Source of the DNA: Agrobacterium tumefaciens | GTDB taxonomy: Bacteria > Pseudomonadota > Alphaproteobacteria > Rhizobiales > Rhizobiaceae | Reading direction: 5' to 3' | NCBI RefSeq assembly: GCF_005221385.1 | Contig: NZ_CP039903.1 | Coordinates: forward strand, 2,857,001 to 2,921,000 | DNA length: 64,000 nt | Shown: positions 20,173 through 29,500 of the stretch, in pieces | How the letters are laid out: every line of letters begins with the position of its first letter | Position numbering within the stretch: position 1 is the stretch's first letter | Made by a program: the position numbers and the translations under genes | The notes under the pieces: generated by a model | What the model was told of the DNA's origin: nothing | What the model saw: only the letters and a program-made list of their open reading frames with translations | Databases searched by the model: none

Positions 20173-20255
20173 CTCATGGTCCTTGCGAAGCGCTTCTGGC
20201 AGCGAGATTGTCTGCTCCGGCAGGCCCCTTAGCCCGCATGCGCTTCATCCAGCAA

Positions 20256-20292
20256 ATAACCCCATAAATCGCGCCAGGATTCATGGGGTTAT
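20256..20292 (-). terminator. Second hairpin between cyoD and the SURF1 gene
   Basis: A 10-bp perfect inverted repeat (ATAACCCCAT/ATGGGGTTAT) has a 17-base loop and is followed on the minus strand by TTTG. It may attenuate read-through into the SURF1 gene. Confidence 0.45.
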
Positions 20293-20309
20293 GTGTTGGC
20301 GCGGAAAGC

Positions 20310-20333
20310 GGCCCGCCGGAAGTCCGGCAGGCC
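20310..20333 (-). terminator. Hairpin after cyoD
   Basis: An 11-bp near-perfect GC-rich inverted repeat (GGCCTGCCGGA/TCCGGCGGGCC on the minus strand, one G-T pair) has a 2-base apex and starts 17 bases past the cyoD stop. The T-run is weak (GCTTTCC), so it is a partial terminator at best. Confidence 0.5.
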
Positions 20334-20349
20334 GTTGATTTATGGCTGC

Positions 20350-20745
20350 TCAGGGCAGGTTTTTCACATCTTCGATGTGCAGCGGCATCATGTTCTTGTT
20401 CATGTTGTACATGACCCAGAGCGAACCGGAGAGCGTGATCAGGAGCACCACAACGGTGAAGATCAGCGCCATGAAGGTCCAGCCGCCTTCAGACTTGGTG
20501 TCCATGTGCAGGAAGTAGATCATGTGCACGAAGATCTGGATGACGCCCAGACCCATGATCGCGATGACCAGCAGCGTCTTGTTTTCCAGAACGTCGCCCA
20601 TGACCAGCCAGAAGGGGATCGCCGTCAGAATGACCGACAGGACGAAGCCGATCATGTAGCTTTTGAACGTGCCGTGGCTTGCGCCATCATGGTGATGGTC
20701 GTCGCCATGCGCGTCGTGATGTGCGTGTGCTTCGGAACTCATCAA
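20350..20745 (-). CDS. cyoD: Cytochrome bo-type quinol oxidase subunit IV
   Basis: This 131-residue subunit has a His-rich N-terminal tail ([15 protein letters not shown]), then three hydrophobic helices. [21 protein letters not shown] and [21 protein letters not shown] are typical of CyoD. It stabilises the oxidase complex. Its start overlaps the cyoC stop by 4 bases. The histidine-rich cytoplasmic tail is longer than in enterobacterial CyoD. Confidence 0.95.
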   Translation of the reverse strand: MMSSEAHAHHDAHGDDHHHDGASHGTFKSYMIGFVLSVILTAIPFWLVMGDVLENKTLLVIAIMGLGVIQIFVHMIYFLHMDTKSEGGWTFMALIFTVVVLLITLSGSLWVMYNMNKNMMPLHIEDVKNLP

Positions 20746-21368
20746 AGAACTCCCATGAGATAAACGAAGGAGAAGACGCCGATCCAGATGACGTCAAGGA
20801 AGTGCCAGAACATCGACAGGCACATCAGGCGGCGCTTGTTCGCCGGGATGAGGCCATGTTTGCCGACCTGGACCATCAGCGTGACGAGCCAGATGACGCC
20901 AAAGGTGACGTGCAGACCGTGCGTGCCGACCAGCGCGAAGAAGGCCGACAGGAAGGCCGAACGCTGCGGGCCAGCGCCTTCCTCGATCAGGTGATGGAAC
21001 TCGTAGATTTCGACCGCGAGGAAGGCGAGGCCGAACAGGCCGGTGACGCCGAGCCATATCAGCGTCGTTTTCACCTTCTTCTTTTCCATTTCCAGCATGG
21101 CGAAGCCATAGGTGATGGAGGAGAAGAGCAGGAAGCCGGTGTTGATGGCGACCAGCTTCAGGTCGAACAGGTCCGCACCCGAAGGGCCGGCCGCATAGTT
21201 GCGGCCGACAACGGCATAGGTGGCAAACAGCGTCGCGAAGATGAGGCAGTCGCTCATCAGATAAAGCCAGAAACCCAGCGACGTGCCGTTCTCCGGATGG
21301 TGGTCTTCCTTCAGGTAGAAGACCGGTGGTTCAGCGCCGGCGGCGCTTTGTGCAGGTGCATGAGCCAT
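20742..21368 (-). CDS. cyoC: Cytochrome bo-type quinol oxidase subunit III
   Basis: This 208-residue subunit has five membrane helices, as in Cyo[22 protein letters not shown] begins the first helix. The [16 protein letters not shown] segment and [20 protein letters not shown] at the C-terminus are signatures of the COX3 superfamily. It is part of the terminal oxidase that passes electrons from ubiquinol to oxygen. It starts 5 bases downstream of cyoB. Confidence 0.95.
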   Translation of the reverse strand: MAHAPAQSAAGAEPPVFYLKEDHHPENGTSLGFWLYLMSDCLIFATLFATYAVVGRNYAAGPSGADLFDLKLVAINTGFLLFSSITYGFAMLEMEKKKVKTTLIWLGVTGLFGLAFLAVEIYEFHHLIEEGAGPQRSAFLSAFFALVGTHGLHVTFGVIWLVTLMVQVGKHGLIPANKRRLMCLSMFWHFLDVIWIGVFSFVYLMGVL

Positions 21369-21373
21369 ATTCG

Positions 21374-23377
21374 TTACGCCTGTTCCGCAAGCAGCTTTGT
21401 ACGCTCAGCCTCGACAGTCGAAACGTCGGAAGCCGGAATGTAGTATTCGCGGTTGTAGTTGAAGGTATGGGCAATCGAGACTGCGATGATGGCGAGCATC
21501 GAAAGAGCCGCAAGCCACCAGATATGCCACACCAGGGCGAAGCCGAGGACGACGCTGATGGCGCTGATGATGACGCCCGCGCCGGTATTCTTCGGCATAT
21601 GGATCGGGATGAACCCTTCCTGCGGACGGTCGTAGCCACGCTTCTTCATGTCCGCCCAGGCATCCACGTCATGAATGACCGGCGTGAAGGCGAAGTTGTA
21701 GGCGGGCGGTGGCGACGACGTCGACCATTCCAGCGTGCGGCCATTATAGGGGTCGCCCGTCACGTCGCGCAGCTGATCGCGCTTGAGGTAGCTGACGATG
21801 AGCTGAATGACGAAGGAGGCGATGCCGAGCGCGATCAGGAAGGCGCCGAAGGCGGCGATCAGGAACCATATCTGCAGCGAATTGTCCTCGAACTGGCTGA
21901 TACGGCGGGTAATCCCCATCAGGCCGAGAATATAGAGCGGCATGAAGGCGAAGTAGAAGCCGATGAACCAGAACCAGAAGGACAGCTTGCCCCAGAACGG
22001 ATCGAGACGGTAACCGAAGGCCTTCGGGAACCAGTAGACGATACCTGCAAGCACACCGAACACCACGCCACCGATGATGGTGTTGTGGAAGTGGGCGATG
22101 AGGAACAGGGAGTTGTGCAGCACGAAATCCGCAGGCGGAACGGCAAGAAGAACGCCGGTCATGCCGCCGATGACGAAGGTGATCATGAAACCGATCGTCC
22201 AAAGCATCGGAACGTCGAAATTGATGCGGCCCTTATACATGGTGAAGAGCCAGTTGAAGATTTTCGCGCCCGTCGGGATCGAGATAATCATCGTGGTGAT
22301 GCCGAAGAAAGCATTGACGCTTGCGCCGGAACCCATGGTGAAGAAGTGGTGCAGCCACACGATGTAGGCGAGGATGGTGATGACACCCGTTGCATAAACC
22401 ATCGAGGCATAACCGAAGAGGCGCTTGCGGGAGAACGTCGCAACGATTTCCGAGAAAACGCCGAATGCCGGCAGTACCAGAATGTAAACTTCGGGATGGC
22501 CCCAGATCCAGATGAGGTTGACGTACATCATCGGGTTGCCGCCGAGATCGTTGGTGAAGAAATTGGTGCCAACGTAACGGTCGAGGGTGAGAAGCGCGAG
22601 TGTGCCGGTCAGGATCGGGAACGAAGCCACGATCAGGATGTTCGAACACAGCGATGTCCAGACGAAGATCGGCAGGCGCATCATGGTCATGCCAGGCGCG
22701 CGCATCTTGATGATCGTCACGATCAGGTTGATGCCTGAGAGTGTCGTTCCCACACCGGCGATCTGCAGACCCCAGATGTAATAATCCACCCCGACGCCCG
22801 GGCTGCCATCAATACCGGAAAGCGGCGGATAGGCGAGCCAGCCGGTCTGCGCATATTCACCGATGAACAGCGAGATCATGGTTATGACGGCGCCGGCCGT
22901 GGTCATCCAGAAGGAGAAGTTGTTGAGGAAAGGGAACGAAACGTCGCGTGCGCCGATCTGCAGCGGCACGACGAAGTTCATGAGACCGGTAATCATCGGC
23001 ATGGCCATGAAGAAGATCATGATGACGCCATGGGCCGTGAAAATCTGGTCGTAATGGTGTGGTGGAAGATAACCTTCCGAGCCGCCGGAGGCGATCGCCT
23101 GCTGGACACGCATCATGATGGCGTCGGCAAAGCCGCGCAACAGCATGACAAGCGCCAGAATGATGTACATGATACCGATCTTCTTGTGATCGATGCTCGT
23201 GAACCATTCGTTCCAGAGATAACCCCACAGCCGGAAATAGGTGAGGGCGCCAACGACGGCGATGCCGCCCAGCGCCACGGCCGCGAAGGTGGCGACAAGA
23301 ATGGGCTCGTGAAGCGGGATGGACTCCCATGTCAGCTTCCCGAACAGGAACGACGTTTGATCGGAATTGACGATCAT
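21374..23377 (-). CDS. cyoB: Cytochrome bo-type quinol oxidase subunit I
   Basis: This 667-residue heme-copper oxidase catalytic subunit has about 15 helices, the normal CyoB length. [20 protein letters not shown] contains a low-spin heme histidine. [19 protein letters not shown] holds the CuB histidine and its cross-linked tyrosine. [11 protein letters not shown] has the paired CuB histidines. [14 protein letters not shown] holds the high-spin and low-spin heme histidines. The proton-pumping subunit reduces oxygen to water with ubiquinol. It lies between cyoA (73 bases) and cyoC (5 bases). Confidence 0.97.
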   Translation of the reverse strand: MIVNSDQTSFLFGKLTWESIPLHEPILVATFAAVALGGIAVVGALTYFRLWGYLWNEWFTSIDHKKIGIMYIILALVMLLRGFADAIMMRVQQAIASGGSEGYLPPHHYDQIFTAHGVIMIFFMAMPMITGLMNFVVPLQIGARDVSFPFLNNFSFWMTTAGAVITMISLFIGEYAQTGWLAYPPLSGIDGSPGVGVDYYIWGLQIAGVGTTLSGINLIVTIIKMRAPGMTMMRLPIFVWTSLCSNILIVASFPILTGTLALLTLDRYVGTNFFTNDLGGNPMMYVNLIWIWGHPEVYILVLPAFGVFSEIVATFSRKRLFGYASMVYATGVITILAYIVWLHHFFTMGSGASVNAFFGITTMIISIPTGAKIFNWLFTMYKGRINFDVPMLWTIGFMITFVIGGMTGVLLAVPPADFVLHNSLFLIAHFHNTIIGGVVFGVLAGIVYWFPKAFGYRLDPFWGKLSFWFWFIGFYFAFMPLYILGLMGITRRISQFEDNSLQIWFLIAAFGAFLIALGIASFVIQLIVSYLKRDQLRDVTGDPYNGRTLEWSTSSPPPAYNFAFTPVIHDVDAWADMKKRGYDRPQEGFIPIHMPKNTGAGVIISAISVVLGFALVWHIWWLAALSMLAIIAVSIAHTFNYNREYYIPASDVSTVEAERTKLLAEQA

Positions 23378-23450
23378 TTTCAGCCTCTTGCGATTCTAAG
23401 ACGTAAGGTCGGCGCAGCCAGGCCGCGCCGAAGAATGCCGGGACGTATCG

Positions 23451-24524
23451 TCAGCCAGCGACTTGTTTGGTTTCCGGCAGCGCCGCAGGTTCGAAAGTCT
23501 GACCTTTGATCGCAGCTGGAGTGGATTGGGGGCCGCTGGCGACGCCGTAAGGCGCAAGCGGTGTGCAGACAACGGAGTTCAGCGCCTTGGCGATGTCGAT
23601 GCCTTCCTTGCCTCCGCCGCCCTTGGCGTCGATATGCATCATGTCGCGCATGCAGAGCTTGTTGGGTTCGACACAGCGGTTGAGGATGGCGCTGTAAAGC
23701 TGCGGATCGACCGAGGCGAAATATTGCACCGGCTCGCGCTCAGAGGGCTTTGCAAACTCCAGATATTCCTGACGGCCGAAGCCCTTGCCGCCTTCTTTCG
23801 CCTTGGCAACCCACTCATCGAAGCCTTGCTGGCTGAGACCGTGGAACTTGAAGCGCATGTGGGAGAAGCCGGGGCCGGAGAAGTTGGCCGAGAAGCCGTC
23901 ATAGACGCCTTCCTTGTTGATGACGGCGTGCAGCTTGGTCTGCATGCCGCCCATGGCATAGATCTGGCCGGCGAGTGCGGGAACGAAGAAGGAGTTCATC
24001 GCGGTCGTTCCGGTGATCTTGAAGTTGATCGGAACATCGACCGGAGCGGCGAATTCATTGACGCTGCCGATACCGAGTTCGGGATAGAAGAACAGCCACT
24101 TCCAGTCCATGGCTACCACTTCGACCGTGATCGGCTTGATATCGGCGGTGACCTGACGGTTTTCGTCGATGCGCTCCAGAGGACGGTAGGGGTCGAGACG
24201 GTGGGTGGAAATCCAGGTGACCGTGCCGAGCATCAGGATGATGGCGACAGGGGCCGACCAGATCACCATTTCAAGGCGCGTGGAGTGGTGCCATTCGGGA
24301 TCGTAATCCTCGGCTTTCGCCGATTCGCGATATTTCCACGCGAAGAACAGCGTCAGCACGATGACCGGGACGATGATCAGCAGCATCAGAACCGTGGACG
24401 TGATGATGAGATCGCGCTGCTGGATGGCGACGTCGCCCGAGGGATTCATGACCACGAGGTTACAGCCGCTGAGCAGCAGCAGTACCGGAATAGCCAGAAG
24501 GGCGGATGGGATTTTTTTGATCAT
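23451..24524 (-). CDS. cyoA: Cytochrome bo-type quinol oxidase subunit II (lipoprotein)
   Basis: This 357-residue protein has a signal peptide with lipobox LLSGC (Cys near residue 22), two membrane helices and a periplasmic cupredoxin domain. That domain lacks CuA cysteines, as expected for a quinol oxidase. NSFFVPALAGQIYAMGGMQTKLH is the conserved core. ATG 24524 gives MIKKIPSALLAIPVLLLLSG, a natural lipoprotein leader; the frame is open almost 200 bases further upstream without a signal. The C-terminus is about 40 residues longer than in E. coli and ends with a Pro/Ala-rich tail. Confidence 0.95.
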   Translation of the reverse strand: MIKKIPSALLAIPVLLLLSGCNLVVMNPSGDVAIQQRDLIITSTVLMLLIIVPVIVLTLFFAWKYRESAKAEDYDPEWHHSTRLEMVIWSAPVAIILMLGTVTWISTHRLDPYRPLERIDENRQVTADIKPITVEVVAMDWKWLFFYPELGIGSVNEFAAPVDVPINFKITGTTAMNSFFVPALAGQIYAMGGMQTKLHAVINKEGVYDGFSANFSGPGFSHMRFKFHGLSQQGFDEWVAKAKEGGKGFGRQEYLEFAKPSEREPVQYFASVDPQLYSAILNRCVEPNKLCMRDMMHIDAKGGGGKEGIDIAKALNSVVCTPLAPYGVASGPQSTPAAIKGQTFEPAALPETKQVAG

Positions 24525-24829
24525 GCGCACGTTCTCTGAACTCGTACAGTTTGGATTATGCCGCGAATAATTGCCGAACATCATTTTTAGAATGAGGTAT
24601 ATTGTCGCGGTGCAGCGAAACCTTCGCGATGCACCATGTGCGGGCAGAGCTGCGTTTGAAGGCGGAGCGGCTGCATTATCGCATAGCGAGCTTGCGGGGC
24701 AAGCCTTTCTTATCAAACTTCAATTGACGTTACGGAGGGTGCGTGTGACAATCCGTCGCATCGTAACGCAACGGAAGAGGAGCCCGAGCGTTACAGGGAA
24801 TGGTTCGACCATGACGCAGGAGGGATATT
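24525..24829. promoter_or_regulatory. Divergent intergenic region cyoA / MHS transporter
   Basis: This 305-base gap holds no gene that I can support. It must contain the promoters of both flanking units. The motif CGTTAC/GTAACG occurs three times within 67 bases at 24728-24733, 24763-24768 (inverted) and 24789-24794, on the transporter side. I cannot assign a regulator. Confidence 0.4.
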
Positions 24830-26158
24830 ATGAGTTATAGCAATGCTGCTCCATCATTTGGGCAGGCGCCGGAAGCCAATGGTCATGGAACAGATCCGGT
24901 CAAGGTAGATCCGGATCGCATCACGATTGCGGTCATTCTTGCCAGAATGACGGAGTTTTTCGACTTTTTCATCTACGCCATCGCCTCCGCCCTCGTTTTT
25001 CCGCACGTCTTCTTTTCCTTCGTCGATCCGCTGACGGCCACGCTTTACTCCTTCGCGGTGTTCTCTCTCGCCTTTATCGCAAGGCCGATCGGCTCGCTGA
25101 TCTTCCTCCAGATCGACCGCAAGTTCGGCCGTGCCGTCAAGTTGATGGCGGCGCTGTTCACGCTCTGTGGCTCCACCATGGCGATCAGTTTCCTTCCGTC
25201 CTATGCGGAAGCCGGCATGCTTGCTCCCTGTCTTCTGGCAGTGTTCCGCATCGGCCAGGGGCTCGGTCTCGGCGGCGCCTGGGATGGTCTCGTCTCGCTG
25301 CTTGCCATGAATGCACCGCAGAAACAGCGTGGCTGGTACGCCATGATGCCGCAGATCGGTGCGGCCATGGGCTTCGGTCTTGCCAGCGCCTTTTTCATCG
25401 TTTTCGTCACGCAGCTTTCCAATGCGGAATTCCTCGCCTGGGGCTGGCGTTTCCCCTTCTTCGTGGCGCTGGCGCTCAATGTTCTCGCGCTCTTTGCCCG
25501 CCTGCGCATGATCGTCACGCCGGAATTCCAGGCCATGCTGGAACAGCATGAGCTGGAGCCGCGCCCGATGTTCAAGATGCTGCGCTCGCAGTTTCCGGTC
25601 GTGGTCACCGGTGCCTTCGTGCCGCTGGCAAGCTTTGCGCTCTTCCACCTCGTCACGGTATTCCCGCTGAGCTGGGTGTCGCTCAATACAAGCCAGCGGG
25701 TCTCGGACTTCCTGTTCGTGCAATTCGTCAGTGCCATCATCGCCGGCGGTATGATCGTGGTGTCCGGCATTCTGGCCGACAGGATCGGGAGGCGGAAGCT
25801 TCTGGCTATCGCTGCGGTTCTCATCGGTCTTTTCAGCCTCGTGGCACCCGTTCTTCTGGGCTCCGGCGATATCGGCCGCTACTTCTTCGTTCTGATCGGC
25901 TTCGCGTTGCTTGGCCTGTCCTTCGGTCAGGCGGGCGGTGCACTGGCATCCCGCTTCAGCCGTGAATACCGCTATACCGGCGCATCACTTACCTCGGATA
26001 TTTCCTGGCTGATCGGCGCCGGTTTCGCACCGCTCGTTGCTCTCGGATTTTCGTCTAAATTCGGACTGTTCGCCGTCGGAATTTACCTGATGTCGGGTGC
26101 CGTCTGTACGCTGGTTGCCCTCTGGTTCAGCCGAACGCTGGAAATGCCTTCGGACTGA
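24830..26158 (+). CDS. MFS transporter, metabolite:H+ symporter (MHS) type
   Basis: This 442-residue inner-membrane carrier has 12 hydrophobic segments. ARMTEFFDFFIYAIASALVF (first helix, about 39-58) and RPIGSLIFLQIDRKFGRAVK (between helices 2 and 3) match the MHS pattern of major facilitator proteins. FRIGQGLGLGGAWDG is the helix-4 motif. ADRIGRRKLL repeats the signature in the second half. MHS members import organic acids such as shikimate, proline/betaine or citrate; the substrate cannot be told here. It is divergent from cyoABCD and followed by a terminator. Confidence 0.88.
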   Translation: MSYSNAAPSFGQAPEANGHGTDPVKVDPDRITIAVILARMTEFFDFFIYAIASALVFPHVFFSFVDPLTATLYSFAVFSLAFIARPIGSLIFLQIDRKFGRAVKLMAALFTLCGSTMAISFLPSYAEAGMLAPCLLAVFRIGQGLGLGGAWDGLVSLLAMNAPQKQRGWYAMMPQIGAAMGFGLASAFFIVFVTQLSNAEFLAWGWRFPFFVALALNVLALFARLRMIVTPEFQAMLEQHELEPRPMFKMLRSQFPVVVTGAFVPLASFALFHLVTVFPLSWVSLNTSQRVSDFLFVQFVSAIIAGGMIVVSGILADRIGRRKLLAIAAVLIGLFSLVAPVLLGSGDIGRYFFVLIGFALLGLSFGQAGGALASRFSREYRYTGASLTSDISWLIGAGFAPLVALGFSSKFGLFAVGIYLMSGAVCTLVALWFSRTLEMPSD

Positions 26159-26190
26159 TCTGGGCAATTTAACAATCCTCGCAGCCATCG

Positions 26191-26226
26191 CGCCGCGGAA
26201 TCCTGTCGGATTTCGCGGCGTTTTTG
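26191..26226 (+). terminator. Rho-independent terminator of the MHS transporter gene
   Basis: Inverted repeat CGCCGCGGAATCC/GGATTTCGCGGCG (one mismatch) has a 4-base TGTC loop and is followed by TTTTTGTTTTTTT, 33 bases after the stop. Confidence 0.88.
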
Positions 26227-26256
26227 TTTTTTTATTGCGCGAGGCCGTTTTTAATC

Positions 26257-26283
26257 TTGACTCGGCCGTTCATGAAATATTAT
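26257..26283 (+). promoter_or_regulatory. Candidate sigma-70 promoter upstream of the GltB-like gene
   Basis: TTGACT, 15 bases, TATTAT. The spacing is short but both hexamers score well. It implies a leader of about 275 bases before the GltB-like start at 26567. That leader holds the inverted repeat and short ORF listed below. Confidence 0.4.
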
Positions 26284-26303
26284 GTAAGCAATACTGACAT
26301 AAT
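26279..26303. promoter_or_regulatory. LysR-type T-N11-A inverted repeat, candidate operator
   Basis: ATTATGT, 11 bases, ACATAAT: perfect 7-bp arms with the exact T-N11-A geometry of LysR-type regulator sites. It overlaps the candidate -10 element. LysR proteins such as GltC control glutamate synthase genes in other bacteria; no lysR gene lies next to it here. Confidence 0.45.
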
Positions 26304-26347
26304 TAAGTGTGTCTCACTGCCGGAAATGCCGGCCATCAGGGAACGCG

Positions 26348-26446
26348 ATGCGAACGACGACGATCATTATTTGCGAAAAAGCGGCCATTGCCGCCACGCC
26401 GTTTGCCGGCCGCAAAACGACCGTTCGCGCCATTAAACGCCGATAA
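26348..26446 (+). CDS. Possible 32-residue leader peptide
   Basis: A short ORF (ATG 26348, TAA 26444-26446) starts 4 bases after AGGGAA. It encodes a basic peptide beginning MRTTTIIICEK and ending RAIKRR. It sits in the leader of the GltB-like gene, in the 408-base gap 26159-26566. GC-rich arms (CTGCGG/CCGCAG near 26477-26494) follow it, which could allow attenuation. There is no known homologue in my memory, and coding potential of so short a frame is weak evidence. Confidence 0.25.
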   Translation: MRTTTIIICEKAAIAATPFAGRKTTVRAIKRR

Positions 26447-26566
26447 GCAGAAAAAGAGGAGCAGCCAGGTCGCCTGCGGCTCCGCCCGCAGAGTGCCGGC
26501 TGACGCGCCGGGTTTCGGGAAAAAGAGGGTGATGCCGCGCGAAATGCGCAACGAGAGGAGAGTGCC

Positions 26567-29500
26567 TTGAGCGTGACGGAGCAAAAATTCGGCCTTTACG
26601 ATGCGGCTTTTGAAAAAAGCAGCTGTGGCGTCGGTTTCATCACCCGCAAGGACGGCGTGCAGACGCATGATGTGCTGAAGCGCGGTCATGAGGCGCTCTG
26701 TGCCGTGCCGCATCGCGGCGGCATGTCGGCGGAAGGCGTTGGCGATGGTGCGGGCGTGTCGCTGGACCTGTCGCTCTCCTTTTTTCGTGAGCTGACGGGA
26801 CAAGGTGCCCTCAAGGCCGGCCGGTTCGGCGTCGGCAATTTCTTTCTGCCGCAGAACCCGGCTTTCCACGGTGAGGCCGTCGGTATTATCGGCAGCGCCC
26901 TGAAAGAGCAGGGCTTTTCGGTCCTGCTGGTCCGCGATGTGCCGGTCAATGACGCGGCCATCCGTCCCGCCGCAATCCCCTACCAGTTACCGATCCGCCA
27001 ATGGGTCTTTTCGGCACCAGTGGAATGCGCAACCCTTGCCGAGTTCGATTGGCGCATCCACAAGGCGCTGCTTGCCATCGAAGCGCTCGCTTACACCGTG
27101 CCGGAGCTTGCCGGTTTTTACCCTCTGTCGCTCAGCGCGCGCACGCAGGTGCTCAAGGGCCGTCTGAACTCCCAGGAGGTTATGCCCTATTTCTGCGATC
27201 TGACCGACCCGCGCCATGAAGTGCATACGATGTATTTCCACACGCGGTTCTCTACCAATACCGATCCGCACCCCTCCATGGCGCAGCCCTTCCGCCTGAT
27301 GGCGCATAATGGTGAGCTGAACACCGACAAGAAGAACCGGCTGTCAGAAGCGGCGGTGGCGCTGGCGAAGAATGCCAGCATTATCCGGCCGAAGGGCCAG
27401 TCGGACAGCTGCCGTCTGGACCAGACATTGCAGGCGCGGGTGATGGAGGATGGTCTCGACCTCGTCACCGCCGTGGTCTCGATGATGCCGCCGGCCTGGG
27501 AAAACGACGACACCCTGTCGCCGGGTGTGAAGGCGATGCTGGAATATTTCTCGCTCTATGAAGAGAAAAACGACGGCCCCGCCGCGCTGATCTTCGGCGA
27601 CGGCACTATCATTGGTGCACGTCTCGATCGCCTTGGCCTGCGCCCGCTGCGCACCGTCGAGACGGAAGACTATCTCTGTGTCATGTCTGAGGCAGGTCAG
27701 ATCGCCTTTCCGGCGGAAAGCGTCATCCGCCGCGGCCGCATTGAGGCGGGCGGCATGCTCTATTACGATCATGCTGAGCGTCGTGCCTTTTCCACGGTCG
27801 AGGCGCTGGAGCTTCTGGCCTCGCAGCGGGACTATTCGTCGCTGCTATCTGAAGCGCGAGTGATGCTTGGTGATCTGCCGGAAGTGCCCGCCGACAAGCA
27901 AGGCTCACCGTTGCGCTATAATGGCGATCTGGAACGGCACCAGCGTTATGTCGCCTATTCGCACAATCAGGAAAGCTTCAAGTTCCTGATGGACCCGATG
28001 CTGGCCTCCGGTGCGGAAAAGATTTCAGCGATGGGGTACGGCAATGCCATCAACGCATTGTCCGATCAGGAAGGTGGGGTTGCGAAGTATTTCTCGCAAC
28101 GTTTCGCGCAGGTCACCAACCCACCGCTCGACAGTATCCGTGAGGCCGATGGTATGACGCTACGCGTGGCGTTGGGCGCAAAGCCGAATAGCGGCGCGGC
28201 CAAGGCCCGCCAGATCGTCGTGCGGTCGCCGATCCTCACCCACCTCGACATGCTGCGCATTCGCGAGCAGCCCGAGACACCCGTTCGTCGTTTCGAGATG
28301 CTCTATACGCCGATCTTTGATGCGGCTGATGCCAATGAGGCAGCCCTTCGGCAAGCGATCGATGGCCTCTGCGACGAGGTTGCGGCTTTCGCAGCCGAGC
28401 AGGGCGGGATTGCCGTCATCACCGACCGGCATGTCTCGGCAGGCCGCGCGGCCTTGCCGATGATCATGGTCGTTTCCGCCATCAATCAGCGGCTGATCGA
28501 GGAAGGTCTGCGGCTACGTGTTTCCCTGATCGTCGAGAGCGGCCAGTTTTCCTCCTCCCATCATATCGCAGCCGGCCTCGGTTTCGGTGCTTCGGCGGTC
28601 TATCCGCTCGGCGTACAGTTCCGTGCGGAAGAGAAATTCGGCGCCGAGGCCGACAAGGCGTTCAAGCGCTTCGCCAAGGCGGCGGAAAAGTCGTTGATGA
28701 AGACCATGGGCAAAGTCGGCCTGTGCACGGCGGAAAGTTATATCGGCGGTGAGTTCTTCGAGCCGAATTTCCTCGACACCAACGATCCCGTCCTGAAGCG
28801 TTATTTCCCCAATGTGAAGACCCCGGTTGGTGGCGTCACCTTCGCCGTCATCGCGCAGGCTGTTGCGGACTGGCACCGCAAGGCGCTTTCGGTGAAGGGG
28901 GAGAACGACATTCCGCTGCTCGGTCTTTTCAAGGAACGCGCTGAAGGTGCCGGCCATTCTTATGGCACGACGGCAGTTCGCGGCTTCGTGGACATGACGG
29001 AGGAAAAGATCGGTTTCGACAAGGGAACCGAAAACGAGGAGGCTCTGCGCCTTCTGCCGCTTAACCGGCTGGAGGACGCTTTTGGTCTTAATGATGCGGC
29101 CTATTATCACAACAGCTTCGACCGGCTGACCCCGGAGGCCATCGACGCATTCGAGGTGACGCCCGGTTATCGTTCCTTTGCCCGTATGATGGCAGAAGAA
29201 AGGGCGCGCCGCCCGGCCGCCCTGCGCGATGTTCTGGAATTGCCGGCCGATGTGACCTTTGCCGGTTCGGCCGAAGAATTCCGCCGGGAAATGGGGCGGT
29301 TTTCCCGGCAGGGCAATAACAGCTTCATGGTGCGCGGATTGCGCTGCGAAGAGGCAGGAGACAGCGCGTTCCGGCTACAGCTGATCGGCCCACATGGTCA
29401 TGAACTTGCCCGCCTCGCGGCACTCGGCCAGTCGCTGCTCGACCGTTTCGGTGACGATATCGCCGGCCATTGGCTGGAAGGTGGTGCGCTCATGGTGCAG

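Noticed and set aside
21326..22738. A 470-codon plus-strand frame opposite cyoB
   Set aside because: Shadow of cyoB; acidic, His-rich composition without any family likeness.
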